A program made the position numbers and the translations under genes. Source: Aegilops tauschii subsp. strangulata (Eukaryota; Streptophyta; Magnoliopsida; Poales; Poaceae). From it: DNA of 64,000 nucleotides. The stretch covers positions 567,588,880-567,652,879 of the forward strand of contig NC_053037.3 of NCBI RefSeq assembly GCF_002575655.3, given 5' to 3'. Positions 1-12,189 of this stretch are shown one piece after another; positions within the stretch are counted from its first letter, which is position 1; each line of letters starts with the position of its first letter. Below the pieces are notes generated by a model. It saw only the letters and a program-made list of their open reading frames with translations. It ran no database searches and was not told the origin of the DNA.

Positions 1-2520
1 GGTTATTCATTTAAGTTAGAGAATAATTGTTGTTCTGCTTACATGAATAAAACCTTCTATGGTCATACATCCAATGTAAATGGTTTACTGAATCTTGGTC
101 GTAATAATACACATATTCATAATAGTGATGCCAAAAGATGCAAAGTTGATAATGATAGTGCAACATATTTGTGGCACTGCCGTTTAGGTCATATTGGTGT
201 AAAGTGCATGAAGAAACTCCAAGCTGATGGGCTTTTGGAATCACTTGATTATGAATCACTTGATGCTTGCGAACCATGCCTCATGGGCAAGATGACTAAG
301 ACTCCGTTCTCCGGAACAATGGAGCAAGCAATAGACTTGTTGGAAATAATACATACTGATGTATGCGGTCCGATGAGTGTTGAGGCTCGCGGCGGGTATC
401 GTTATTTTCTTACCTTCACAGATGATTTGAGCAGATATGGGTATATCTACTTGATGAAACATAAGTCTGAAACATTTGAAAAGTTCAAAGAATTTCAGAG
501 TGAAGTGGAAAATCATCGTAACAAGAAAATAAAGCTTCTACGATCTGATCGCGGAGACGAATATTTGAGTTACGAGTTTGGTCTTCATTTGAAACAATGT
601 GGAATAGTTTCGCAAACTCACGCCACCTGGAACACCACAGCATAATGTTGTGTCCTAACATCGTAACCGTACTTTATTAGATATAGTGCGATCTATGATG
701 TCTCTTACCGATTTACCACTATCGTTTTGGGGTTATGCATTAGAGACAGCTACATTCACGTTAAATAGGGCACCATCTAAATCCGTTGAGACGACACCAA
801 ATGAACTGTGGTTTGGCAAGAAACCTAAGCTGTCGTTTCTTAAAGTTTGGGGCTACGATGCTTATGTGAAATAGCTTCAACCTGATAAGCTCGAACCCAA
901 ATCAGAGAAATGTGTCTTCATAGGATACCCAAAGGAGACTGTTGGGTACACCTTCTATCACAGATCCGGAGGCAAGATATTCATTGCTAAGAATGGATCC
1001 TTTCTAGAAAAGGAGTTTCTCTCGAAAGAAGTGAGTGGGAGGAAAGTAGAACTTGATGAGGAAATTGTACCTGCTCCCGAATTGGAAAGTAGTTCTTCAC
1101 AGAAATCAGTTCCTGTGAGTCCTACACCAATTAGTGAGGAAGCTAATGATGATGATCATGAAACTTCTGATCAAGTTACTACCGAATCTCGTAGGTCAAA
1201 CAGAATATGTTCCGCACCAGAGTGGTACGGTAATCCTATTCTGGGAATCATGTTACTAGACCATGACGAACCTACGAACTATGAGGAAGCGATGATGGGC
1301 CCAGTTTCCGCGAAATGGTTTGAGGCCATGAAATCTGAGACGGGATCCATGTATGAGAACAAAGTATGGACTTTGATTGACTTGCCCAATGATCGGTGAG
1401 CCATTGAGAATAAATGGATCTTCAAGAGGAAGACGGACGCTGATAGTAGTGTTACTATCTACAAAGCTCGAATTGTCGCAAAAGGTTTTCGACAAGTTCA
1501 AGGTGTTGACTATGATGAGATTTTCTCACTCGTATCGATTCTTAGAGTCTGTCCGAATCATGTTAGCAATTGCCGCATTTTATGAAATTTGGCAAATGGA
1601 TGTCAAAACTGCATTCCTTAATGGATATCTCAAAGAAGAGTTGTATATGATGCAACCAGAAGGTTTTGTCGATCCTAAAGGTGCTAACAAAAGTGTGCAA
1701 GCTCTAGCGATCAATTTATGGACTGGTGCAAGCCTCTCGGGGTTGGAATATACGCTTTGATAGTGTGATCAAAGCATATGGTTTTATACAGACTTGTGGT
1801 GAAGCCTGTATTTACAAGAAAGTGAGTGGGAGCACTATAGCCTTTCTGATAAGTATATGTTAATGACATATTGTCGATCGGAAATGAGGTAGAATTTTCT
1901 GGAAAGCATAAAGGAGTGTTTGAAAAGAGTTTTTCAAAGAAAGATCTCGGTGAAGCTGCTTACATAATTGAGCATCAAGATCTATAGAGATAGATCAAGA
2001 CGCTTGATAAGTTTTTCCAATGAGTACATACCTTGACAAGTTTTTGAAGTAGTTCAAAATGGAACAGTCAAAGAAAAAGTTCTTACCTGTGTTACAAGGT
2101 GCGAAGTTGAGTAAGACTCAAAGCTCGACCACGGCAGAAGATAGAGAGAGAATGAAAGTCATTCCCTATGCATCAGCCATAGGTTCTATAAAGTATGCCA
2201 TGCTGTGTACCAGACCTATTGTATAGCCTGCCCTAAGTTTGGCAAGGGAGTACAATTTTGATGTAGGAGTAGATCACTGGACAGCGGTCAAAAATATCCT
2301 TAGAGGACTAAGGAAATATTTCTCGGTTATGGAGGTGATAAAGAGTTCGTCGTAAAGAGTTACGTCGATGCAAGCTTTGACACCGACCTGGATGCCTCTA
2401 AGTCACAATCCGGATACATATTGAAAGTGGGAGCAATTAGCTAAAGTAGCTCCGTGCAGAGCATTGTAGACATAGAAATTTGCAAAATACATACGGATCT
2501 GAATTTGGCAGACCCGTTGA
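1..2520 (+). pseudogene. Decayed copia pol (integrase and RT remnants)
   Basis: An open stretch at 43-645 shows the GAG-pre-integrase zinc motif (LWHCRLGHI, then CEPCLMGK) and integrase core pieces with two catalytic aspartates (HTDVCGP and LRSDRGDEY). The frame is lost near 620-650. The integrase C-terminal part continues at 686-874 (PLSFWGYALETA). Reverse transcriptase pieces lie at 1256-1760 (for example [12 protein letters not shown]). After about 1760 only short pieces remain, with stops and indels in all frames, up to a remnant of the C-terminal end near 2500. It is an old non-autonomous copy. Confidence 0.88.
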
Positions 2521-2566
2521 CTAAACTTCTCTCACAAGCAAAACATGGTCACACCATAGTACTCTT

Positions 2567-2730
2567 TGGGTGTTAATCACATGGCGATGTGAACTAGATT
2601 ACTGACTCTAGTAAACCCTTTGAGTGTTGATCACATGGCGATGAGAACTATGGGTGTTAATCACATGGTGATGTGAACTATTGGTGTTAAATCACATGGC
2701 GATGTGAACTCGATTATTGACTCTAGTGCA
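2567..2730 (+). repeat. Pre-polypurine-tract direct repeats
   Basis: Four imperfect copies of a roughly 30-base unit (GGTGTTAATCACATGGCGATGTGAACT) stand just before the polypurine tract AGTGGGAGAC at 2731-2740. The complete Angela element has the same block at 37257-37425 with a different copy arrangement, so copy number varies between family members. Confidence 0.75.
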
Positions 2731-2740
2731 AGTGGGAGAC

Positions 2741-4475
2741 TGAAGGAAATATGCCCTAGAGGCAATAATAAAGTTATTATTTATTTCCTTATTTCATGAT
2801 AAATGTTTATTATTCATGCTAGAATTGTATTAACTGGAAACTTGATACATGTGTGAATACATAGACAAAACAGAGTGTCCCTAATATGCCTCTACTTGAC
2901 TAGCTCGTTAATCAAAGATGGTTAAGTTTCCTAGCCATAGACATGTGTTGTCATTTGATGAACGGGATCACATCATTAGAGAATGATGTGATGGACATGA
3001 CCCATCCGTTAGCTTAGCATAATAATCGTTTAGTTTTATTGCTATTGCTTTCTTCATGACTTATACATGTTCTTCTGACTATGAGATTATGCAACTCCCG
3101 AATACCGGAGGAACACCTTGTGTGCTATCAAACGTCACAACATAACTGGGTGATTATAAAGATGCTCTACAGGTGTCTCCGAAGGTGTTTGTTGAGTTGG
3201 CATAGATCGAGATTAGGATTTGTCACTCCGTGTATCGGATAGGTATCTCTGGGCCATCTCAGTAATGCACATCACATATAACCCTTGCAAGCATTGTGAC
3301 TAATGAGTTAGTTGCGGGATGATGCATTATGGAACGAGTAAAGAGACTTGCCAGTAACGAGATTGAACTTGGTATGAGGATACCGACGATCGAATCTCGG
3401 GCAAGTAACATACCGATGACAAAGGGAACAACGTATGTTGTTATGCGGTTTGACCGATAAAGATCTTCATAGAATATGTGGGAGCCAATATGAGCATCCA
3501 GGTTCCGCTATTGGTTATTGACCAGAGATGTGTCTCGGTCATGTCTACATAGTTCTCGAACCCGTAGGGTCCTCACGCTTAACGTTCAATGACGATTTGT
3601 ATTATGAGTTATGTGATTTGATGTACCGAAGGTTGTTTGGAGTCCCGGATGAGATCACAGACATGACGAGGAATCTCGAAATGATCGAGAGGTAAAGATC
3701 GATATATTGGAAGGCTATATTCGGACATCGGAAAGGTTCCGAGTGATTCGGGTATTTTTCGGAGTACCGAGAGTTACGGGAATTCGCCGGGGGAAGTAGT
3801 GGGCCTTAATGGGCCATACGGGAAAGGAGATAAGGGCCTCAAGGGGTGGCCGCACGCCCCCCATGGCAAGTCCGAATTGGACTAGGGAGGGGGCGGTGCC
3901 CCCCCCTCTCTTTCCTTCTCCCTCTCCTACTCCTTCCCTCTCTCCCCTCTTGGAAAAGGAAGGGGACTCCAACTAGGATTGGGAATCCTAGTTGGATTCC
4001 CCCTATATGCGCGCCCCTCCTAGGCCGGCCTCCTCCTCCTCCTTCCTTTATATACGTGGCCAGGGGGCACCCCAAAGCACAACAGACAATCTCTTAGCCG
4101 TGTGCGGTGCCCCCTCCACAGTTACACACCTCGGTCATATCGTCGTAGTGCTTAGGCGAAGCCCCGTGCCGGTAACTTCATCATCACCATCGCCACGCCG
4201 TCGTGCTGATGGAACTCTCCCTCGGCCTCAACTGGATCAAGAGTACGAGGGACGTCATCGAGCTGAACGTGTGTTGAACACGGAGGTACCGTACGTTCGG
4301 TGCTAGGATCGGTCGGATCGTGAAGACGTACGACTACATCAACCGCGTTGATATAACACTTCCGCTTTCGGTCTACGAGGGTACGTGGACACACTCTCCC
4401 GCTCGTTGCTATGCATCACCTAGATAGATCTTGCATGATCGTAGGAAAATTTTGAAATTACTGCGTTCCCGAACA
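2741..4475 (+). repeat. 3' LTR of the first Angela element
   Basis: It is 1735 bases long, starting TGAAGGAAAT right after the polypurine tract and ending GTTCCCGAACA. It is collinear with the LTRs at 27821-29559 and 37427-39167 but clearly more diverged from them than they are from each other. Proline- and arginine-rich open frames at 3715-4400 arise from the GC-rich transcription-start part of the LTR and are not genes. Confidence 0.92.
4047..4054 (+). promoter_or_regulatory. LTR TATA box
   Basis: TTTATATA sits at the same place as in the other Angela LTRs (29123 and 38733), after the C-rich stretch. Being in a 3' LTR, it would fire outward toward the duplicated F-box region. Confidence 0.5.
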
Positions 4476-6285
4476 GCCCCACCGCCAAAGATCGGCCCCA
4501 CTAGTTGTACTCTCCACGGTGCTCTATTCCAGCCAAAGAATGAGTCATTGACTCGTTGATGTCCCGGCCTGACCTACACTAACACCGAGACTAGTGGCAA
4601 CGATCCTCGAGAGGTGCGCATGGCCCTTGAGCCAACGGATGGCGAGGATCCCACGGGGTGTGGCGGCGGTCCCGGGTAGAGTTGAGGAAGGAGAGGGGAT
4701 CATGTCCATGAGATGGCTGGCGCAGTAAACTGTCATCGAGGATGAGCGGAGAATGGTTAGCGGCGACAACAAAGGCGACCGGTGGCGGATGTCGACACAT
4801 ACGACCCGACAAGGACCTAGGGATGCAATTCCCGAGTGGGATAGCTCTAGGGTTTGGATGGGGTTTCACCGGACATAACGAATTTCATAGAATGGGCACG
4901 ACTATTATCGCTGGAGTTTAAACAATGGCAAGTTGAAAAATTTCTAAGTTGTAGTATAATGATTGCTCACATCCAAAACAAAAACACTTGTATGCAATAT
5001 TACTGAAAGCCAAAACGTTGGTAGATTTCTTATGTTGCATCACTCAAATATATTGTTCCAAATTAGATTTCCTTCTTTCCAGCAAAAAAAAATTCCTTCT
5101 GAACTCACTGATCCGGGGCTAGTGTCTCCGAAGGATGTCGCCTGAGAAACATTAAACCCATTAAGCGTCGCGTGAAGGGCGGCCAACTAGCTATGCCCTA
5201 TGACGCAAGTTGGTTGGCCGTGGTGAGAAATCTTTTGAATTTTTTTAGATGAAGGTGAGGATTATTTTCTAAATGTTTTTTTTTTTAGATGGAGGTGAGG
5301 ACCTCTGGTATTTTTTAAATGGAGGGTTATGTAAAATGGCGCTCGCTGGTAGGTTGCGGTGGTAATTTTTTTTCTTTTTTTTAGATGAAGGTGAGGTTTT
5401 TTTCTGAGATGTTTTTATAGAGAACTCTCTATATATTTTTTTTAATAAAAACATGAGCACAACTTCCTCTCAAACGGCGCTACAGGATGACGTCTCAACC
5501 ACTAGTCACAAACAATCGGCGTCAAATCTGCAATGCACCAAAATTAGAAAAATGAAAGTACAAAGATAGCAGGTAGAGATCCAACACACAGATACACATT
5601 ACACTTGTCGAAAATACTTGATCTTTCTCATTGTGTACTTTTTACCATTGGCAAGGAGCAACCGTCAGCCAAACATACCTGCCCGATTAATGTAAACATG
5701 AACAATTAATCTAAGCTTGCCGCTGAATGATGGTTGCTAGCCATCATTCAATAAAGCCTAGCTGCTTTTTGCTCAAAAAAAAATTACCTTCCGTTTTCTA
5801 ATACTTAATCTTTATTGAACATTGATAATGTTTACAGGAATGGAGTTCACGTCATGAGGCACTCCCAACGACAAATGTGCACCAGGAGAAAGGGAAAAAA
5901 GCAAATCTAGCTAATCGATGGCTTCAAAGTTTGAAGCTCTAGGCTCAAAATTAAACCCAGCGTGACTAAAAGCTTTACTGTACTCGTTGATCTCTCTAAC
6001 AACGGCACCATAATTTCCTCCTGCACCTTTTTTTTAGAACAATTGCCTCCTGCACCTTGGTTGATATGATTGACCATTTTTTTTAGGGATGATTGACCAT
6101 TTATTGATGTTACGGGCTTGATAGGCCCTATTTTTGTTAATTCGGGCTGGACCTGGATGGGCCTTGGTTGCCAGTCCATGGCCAGGAAGGGGAGGCATCA
6201 GCTCTGCTTCACTGCACCATCGGCTCTGCTTCACTCCATCGGCTTTGGTTGCCAGTCTTTGATAGCTCGATCCCCTTTCTTACCG
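4476..6285. other. Upstream part of unit A, no clear gene
   Basis: Mostly non-coding. A minus-strand open frame at 4591-4869 shares words such as ILDDSLLRQ and WDPRHPLAQGPC with a minus-strand frame in unit B (10760-11107), so a common ancestral coding fragment is possible; I do not recognise it. T-rich stretches with GGTGAGG repeats lie at 5230-5420. A sequence near 5730-5790 ending in an A-tract resembles a LINE or SINE tail. Confidence 0.5.
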
Positions 6286-6295
6286 AAACCCTAAA
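6286..6295 (+). promoter_or_regulatory. Telo-box in the F-box copy A leader
   Basis: AAACCCTAAA, 37 bases before the ATG at 6332. The same element stands at 13002-13011 before copy B. Telo-boxes are common near plant transcription starts. No convincing TATA box is seen upstream. Confidence 0.4.
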
Positions 6296-6331
6296 CGGAA
6301 GGACGGCGAGGCGCTGCCGCCGCCGGACAGG

Positions 6332-7565
6332 ATGGAAGGCGAGGCGCGGCGGCCGCCGGCGTGCGTATCCAAGGTGCTCGACGACGACAACCTCCTGACG
6401 GAGATCATCGTCCGCGTCGGCTTCCCCACCAGCCTCGTCCGCGCCGCCTGCGTCTGCAGGCGCTGGCTCAGCCACGCCTCCGACCGCGCATTCCTCCGCC
6501 GTTTCCGCGAGCTGCACCCGCCCACACTCCTCGGCTTCTACATCGTAGAGTGGGGGGTATCCGGCCGCCGCACGCTTCTTCCCAATACTGCCTCAGCCCC
6601 CAGAGCTCGCTGCCGTCGTCCGCCGCGCAAACTTCAGCGAGGGGCTACCCTTCTCCAGAAAAGAAGGGGATACCATGGTGGGCTGCTCGAACGGCAGTGT
6701 CTTCACCCGCCGCCTAAACTTCACCAGCTGCGGAAACTTCGACCTGGACACCTACGAGCTCGTATTTGCAGTGCACAGCCCGCTGTGCTATGAGGGAGGT
6801 ATGGCCTTCCTCCCAGGATTACATCTCAGAATGCCCTCTTTGTACAGTTGGGCACAACTCTTCTCCAAAGAAGAAGGGGACGGGTCGTCCTACTTTTACG
6901 TCATGGTGGAGGCCCTGGATACCATGGAACCTACGTTAAATGTGTATATGTTACAAAATGGTGGTAATGCCTGGCACAAACATCTCACCTTGGTGTCGGA
7001 CCTCCTCTGGCGTCCATCTAGTCACAAAGGCGTGCTCATTGACAACAAAATCTATGTCGCGACCTACAATGCAATTGTTGTCCTGGATTTGACGTCCTCA
7101 ATCTTATCGACAATTCAGCTCCCACACGGGGTGGGTTTTGGCCTAGGCGCCACCGTGTTGTCACGGGCCGATGATGGTTCTGTTTTATATCTCATCCATA
7201 TCAAGGAGCTTCAACTTCACATCTGGCTCCACAATGGGGACAACTGGCTGCTGGTGGACACCATTTGCTTGAGTGAAATGTGTGCTAATTTTCCTGAGGA
7301 TGAGCTTACTACTTGTATCCGGATAAACCATGTGGGGGACTATAATGAGTATGTATTCTTGGAGATGGATCAATATGCACTCTACTTGGATGTCAAGTGC
7401 AGGACGCTGCGTAAAGTGTGCGAGATGATAGCAGATGAGTATCATTTGGGTGATATCTATCCTTTTATGATGAGCTGGCCTCCCATTTTCCCTACTCTCA
7501 GTCCTGCAAGGTTTGCCTTTTTCCCTTTTAGTGATCTGTATAGTCTACTAGTAGAGTTTACATAG
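6332..7565 (+). pseudogene. F-box protein gene, copy A (one frameshift)
   Basis: Plant F-box proteins recruit substrates to SCF ubiquitin ligases through SKP1. The ATG at 6332 (MEGEA) leads into an F-box at residues 15-58 (VLDDDNLLTEIIVRV...VCRRWL) followed by the grass-type sequence LHPPTLLGFY. The frame then shifts near 6545-6572, beside a run of six G. The frame that matches copy B resumes (PQPPELAAV) and runs open to the stop at 7563-7565 (DLYSLLVEFT). The C-terminal half is of the type annotated as F-box protein At5g49610-like in grasses, with HIKELQLHIWLHNGDNWLLVD as a strongly conserved core between copies. No introns are seen. With a single indel it may be a recent pseudogene or an assembly error. 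Confidence 0.82.
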
Positions 7566-9495
7566 TTTTGCAATGTGCATCATGCATCTCATTGTTTAGT
7601 ATAGCTGTGTACTTGTGTTACCTATGTGATTGATTCTTTAGATCAAACAATACTAGTCAGCCACATTATAGTATTCTTGTCGTAGGGTAATTTAAATCAC
7701 TTCTGTATTGTTTCCTTAGGCCTTTTTAGCAATACTAGTTACGCGACATTAGTGAATGCTTGATTAAGATGACTTGAAATCACCTCTGTATTGATTTACT
7801 AGGACATTTAACAATGCTAGAGGCGGCATTAGTGAATGATTGATGTAAGATGATTTGTAATCGCTTGTATACCGAGGAATATTGCAAGGTGTCTACTTGT
7901 GGTCATAGTAGGTACCCTTGCGTGTGGTTGTCGGTGTGTAATGGGTTCGTTGCAAATGATGTTGTGGATAGGTAAGAGAAAAAGAAAAGTACGAGTTATG
8001 GATGGATGCAGGTTTGTTTCTTAGTCGCTATAAGATTACAGAAATCTTCCTTTAGATATGCTACCATGGTGGACCTCTAATGGACTTTTATGTACCTGAT
8101 GCTACTCGGATGGCTAAATACATCTGAATCCAACTATCACCCATATATTGTCACTCTTAATAGGTTTCAGCGAAGCTAGTAATATTTCAATGGGCTCAGT
8201 ATTAGTTGCAAAACTACACATGATATGTGATGGTTGTTGTCGTTTGCTAGATGTATACTGGAGTATCAGACTATGGCAGACTACTATGGAATAATTGATT
8301 CTGTTGAAGCTTGTGCTGCCACCAGTAGCCATGCTTCCTGAACTTGGTCTTCCCTTTACTGAACTATCAGTGCAGAATTGCAAATTGGACCTACGAAAGT
8401 ATAAAACATCATGTATAAGAGGATTTGGAGCTGAAAGATGCCTAGCCTTGTTAAATTGTTATCATGTTGACCACCTATGTTTTCTTGCACAGAAATAGTC
8501 AGGAACCCATCAAGCCTGGAATTTTAGCTTCATATTTCTTAAATATAATCATGGTGTAATTTTCTACAACCTACTTCTCAACTGTGAACCACAAACTATG
8601 TATGGGATTGCTAATACTTGTTTCTTTTTCGAATGTTGCCTAGTGGATTGTATCTTCTTTTTCTCAGACACAAGTGGTAGATTTTACGCCGGTTCTCTCT
8701 AGATTCTTCATTAATTGTGATTCAGATACATCGCAGTGAAAATTTCCTTTTATATGACATTCTAGTCCAAGGCATTTAAACCGTGCTGCTGTAACTTTTG
8801 GAAATAAAAACTAAATTGCTTGACCAAATTCACCGCTTTAATTTTCTAAGCGCACTAAACATTTTACTATCGTCGGACTAGCCACTCATCTTGTTGGCCC
8901 ATCTTATAATTTTGATGCTTGAAGTTAAAGTGGCAAACCGAATACATCCTGATGCCTAATTTCCTCTATCTGGTTCCTTGCTCTGTTTTCTCCGAAACAG
9001 GGATGCCACTTGAAGAACGAGGATATGAGGAAAGCTTTTGGATGAGTTGTGGAAAGGGTGCCACCAACCAAGAGCACAGAGCTGCATTTCTGCGGTAGCA
9101 GTTCTAACCGTGTTCATTTTAACTAGCAGTGGATTGATTAGGATGGTATGTAACTTGAGCAGCTACTCTTGTCATGTGGCATCAGTTGGTTAGTAACTTA
9201 GTATGCATCAGTAGTGTTAGTGTGTAACTCTCTCGCCTGGTTTGTTTGTGTTGTTGTCCACTCCAGCTCGCTACTTGTGAAAACTGTCTTATTTTGTATG
9301 TTGAGTAGCTATATTATCTGATCTAGTACTTCTGTTGCAGTCTTGCGTGCTTCCACTGCTTGCATTTGGACAAGCGCCTTATTGCTCGCCATTGCAGAAT
9401 CGGTTTCAGTTAGAGATGTGTAGCTAGCTCTGATGTAACAGTGAAAGAAAGTTCCGTTGAAGCCACTAATCTACATGGCACATGTGCTGGTTCAC
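7566..9495. other. 3' flank of F-box copy A, no gene seen
   Basis: Non-coding sequence collinear with 14317-16040 in unit B, with many small indels. It may include the F-box 3' UTR. Short open frames such as 8295-8498 are not conserved as frames between the two units. Confidence 0.6.
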
Positions 9496-9498
9496 TAA

Positions 9499-9691
9499 GG
9501 CTTGTACAATGGGAGATGCTTAGAGAGATGCTTAGAAAAATAAACCGGGTTTTCTGAAGCACCGGTGCCTATTTCTACAGGAGAGACGCTTAGTTAAGCG
9601 TCTATTCTGTACAAATAAGTACTGGTGCTTAAGGAAAGCCTGGTTTATTTCTCTAAGCACCTTCCCTAAGCACCTCCCATTGTACAAGGCC
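9499..9691. mobile_element. Tourist-like (PIF/Harbinger) MITE
   Basis: A 193-base element with long imperfect terminal inverted repeats (GGCTTGTACAATGGGAG...CTCCCATTGTACAAGGCC) and a TAA target duplication at 9496-9498 and 9692-9694. The arms can pair over most of the element (AGAGATGCTTAG with CTAAGCACCT). The collinear spot in unit B near 16036-16045 has no insert, so it arrived after the duplication. Confidence 0.88.
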
Positions 9692-9843
9692 TAAGAAATA
9701 ACTACTTTGTTGTACTTGTAGAGGGATGAACCCACAGCACTAGCCAGTAGGGTCAAGGTGAATTCATTAGGTAAGTGTGGCAATTTTGCAGAAGTCTCGA
9801 AACACAAATCATAGAGACGTGACCTATAATCTGACCAGAAGAT

Positions 9844-10163
9844 CTAGGCCCACGGGCCCATGTGATCCGTGAACAGGCTGACACTATTCACACGACCAAA
9901 AAGTTGTTCTTTGGTGCCCGATGCCCATATAGTCCATGTCGGTGGCTCGCCGGTGCTCATCCACGCAGCTGACCGCCGACGGTCCTTGCTGTTGTGCCGA
10001 CATTGTTGTAGAGCTGGTCGAGCATCAGCCCACTATCGTCGAACCTAACTAGCTGAGGCACGTCCAGCGACATCCCGTTGTACGGGCCATACGATCTCAT
10101 CGGTCTGAATGGCCGGCGGATGGGAAATCGGTCTAGCCCAACCATCATGGATGCAAGGCCCGC
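9844..10163 (-). pseudogene. 3' fragment of an IDD zinc-finger gene
   Basis: On the minus strand, words such as GLDRFP, GPYNG and LDQLYNN match the C-terminal part of the IDD gene in unit B (GLDRFP, GPYDG, PGQLYND). The former stop codon position is 9844-9846. A stop appears early at 9957, and the zinc-finger exons are absent: homology ends at about 10163. It is a by-product of the tandem duplication breakpoint and cannot encode a DNA-binding protein. Confidence 0.82.
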
Positions 10164-10687
10164 AAGACGCACCCATTGATGATATAGAACATGAGAAGCG
10201 TTGTACTCAACGATCGACATTGATGCTATGGACGATGCATGATAAGAGACTGAAGTATGAAGTGGTGAAGAAGGTGGCGGCCCATCCATGAAAAGATAGA
10301 GATGGTTCGGAAGCTCGTGGACCCTAAGAACTACGAAGAAGACAAAGGGGTTGGCTTATTAGTGGCTGGCAGCGAGTTCACTATCGATTTTAAGAGCTCT
10401 CGCGACTTTGGCAACATAGATGAGTAAAGACCTCCACATATTGGGCTATGGTATCAAAGGAACAATCATCTTTGACGAAGTCACAGAAACCCATGAAGAT
10501 TAAGGCAGGGTTGAACACATAACACTGATCCACATCTTTTTAGTATTTTAATAGTGAATTTGACCATCCGGGCCTACATACAAGGGTGACATGGCATACC
10601 TAGGTGGACAATATACTTAGGTGGAAAAGGGTCCCACCTATCAGCCACACATATTCTTTCCATCTCTTCTTCCTCCTCATCTCCTTT
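10164..10687. other. Spacer between duplication units
   Basis: No counterpart in the rest of the window and no convincing coding sequence. Short frames on both strands read across the IDD fragment border and are not supported. Confidence 0.5.
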
Positions 10688-11940
10688 TCTCCACGGTGCT
10701 CTATGCCAGCCAAAGAACGAGTCATCAGCTGCTTGATGTCCCAGTCCGACCTACACTAGCTAGTACCGACACCGGTGCCCACTATCCTCCAGAGCTGTGC
10801 ATGGCCCTTGAGCCAACGGATGACGAGGGTCCCACGGGGTGCAGTGGTGCACCCGGACAGAGTTGAGGAAGGTGAGGGGATCGTGTAAAATTGATGGCTT
10901 ATGATATCCATGAGTTGACTGGCGCAATAAACTGTCATCGAGGATAACTTGAGCACGGTTAGCAACGACAAACAAAGGCAACCGGTGGCGGAAGTCGACA
11001 CATACGACTCGACAAGGACCTAGGGATGCAATTGTTGAGTGGGGTAGCTCCAGGGTATCTAGGGGATGTTCTGGGACGAGGAAATTGAGTGGGGTTTCAT
11101 CGGACATGACGGATTACACAGAATGGGCACAACGACCATCATCGCTGGAGTTTAAACAATGGCAAGTTGAAAAAGTTTGAAGTTGTAGTTTAATGATTGC
11201 TCACCTCCAAAACAAAACGCATGTATGCAATGTTACTGAAAGCTTTGCATTAGTGGATTTATTACATTGTATCAATCAAATGTAGTGTTCCAAATTAGAT
11301 TTCCTTCTTTCCGGCAAAAAGCAAAAGATTTCCTTCCGGACTCAACGATTCGGGGCTAGTGTCTCCGAAGGATGTCACGAGAGAAACATGACAAACTATC
11401 GGCAGAAAATCTGCAGTGCACCAAAATTAGGAAAATGAAGTAAAAGATAGCAGGTAGAGATCCACACACAGATACACATTACACTTGTTGAAAAAACTTG
11501 ATCTTTCTCTTTGTGTTCTTTTACCACTACTAGCAAGTATCAACCGTCAAGCAAACATACCTGCCCGTTTAATGTAAACATGAACAGTTGATTCAAGCGT
11601 TTAATGTAAACATGAACAGTTGATCCAAGCTTGCCGCTGAATGATGGTTGCCAGCCATCATTTTGGTCATAAAATCATCGTAAAAATAAGAATTATAGAA
11701 AACAGAAGGTAAATGAATTGTAGTTTTTTTAGAGGTGTAGATTTTTTTATGTGCTATAAAACAAGCCTGATTGGTATTACGGGCTTGATAAGCCCTACTT
11801 TTCGAATTCAGGCTGGACCTGGATGGGCCTTGGTATTACGGGCATCAACTTTTCACTCCATCTCCATCGACCTGCCTCGATCCCCTTTCAATTCGAAATC
11901 ACTAATTAAGGAGTACTCGTTGCAAAGTACACTCCATCTT

Positions 11941-11993
11941 CCCAGGTCACGACAAGTGGCACACATGTAGCGTGCCACTTGTCGCAACCTGGG
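11941..11993. repeat. Long hairpin inside the MULE
   Basis: CCCAGGTCACGACAAGTGGCAC is followed after a short loop by GTGCCACTTGTCGCAACCTGGG. The arms are about 22 bases with two mismatches, making a strong potential stem-loop close to the left end of the element. Confidence 0.75.
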
Positions 11994-12189
11994 AGTTTTC
12001 CCTTTTTCGTAGATTCGTTTATTCAAAACGTTTTATCTCTTAAACCGTGCGTCCAAATCTCAAACCGTTTTCACCATTGGATTCTTCGCGTCGAGATCTT
12101 CAAAACTAGATCCCATGTTGATAGGTTTTGACGAACTTTTTTTTCATGAAAAAATTTGGATGAAAAAACCGGACGAGAAAACCAAACAG

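Larger units (their letters stand above)
1..4475 (+). mobile_element. Angela-type Ty1/copia retrotransposon, 3' part
   Basis: The element enters from the left window edge, so its 5' LTR and gag are not visible. What remains is a decayed pol region, the repeat block that precedes the polypurine tract, and a complete 3' LTR. The internal sequence is closely similar to the internal sequence of the complete element at 27821-39167, for example around position 1 and around 35498. The LTR starts with the Angela/BARE1/WIS signature TGAAGGAAATATGCCC. It is non-functional: the reading frame is broken many times. Family name rests on recognition of this very common Triticeae LTR. Confidence 0.93.
4510..10163. 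repeat. Segmental duplication, unit A
   Basis: This segment is collinear with 10688-16569. Shared landmarks are CTCCACGGTGCTCTAT at the left edge, the F-box gene, its long 3' flank, and the 3' end of the IDD gene at the right edge. The Angela LTR ends 35 bases before the left edge. Later changes differ between units: a Tourist MITE is present only here, and a MULE only in unit B. Identity is moderate, with many indels, so the duplication is old. Confidence 0.88.

Noticed and set aside
3715..4394. Proline/arginine-rich frames on both strands
   Set aside because: They lie in the GC-rich leader of an Angela LTR; matching frames occur at 28875-29175 and 38481-38891 in the other LTRs.
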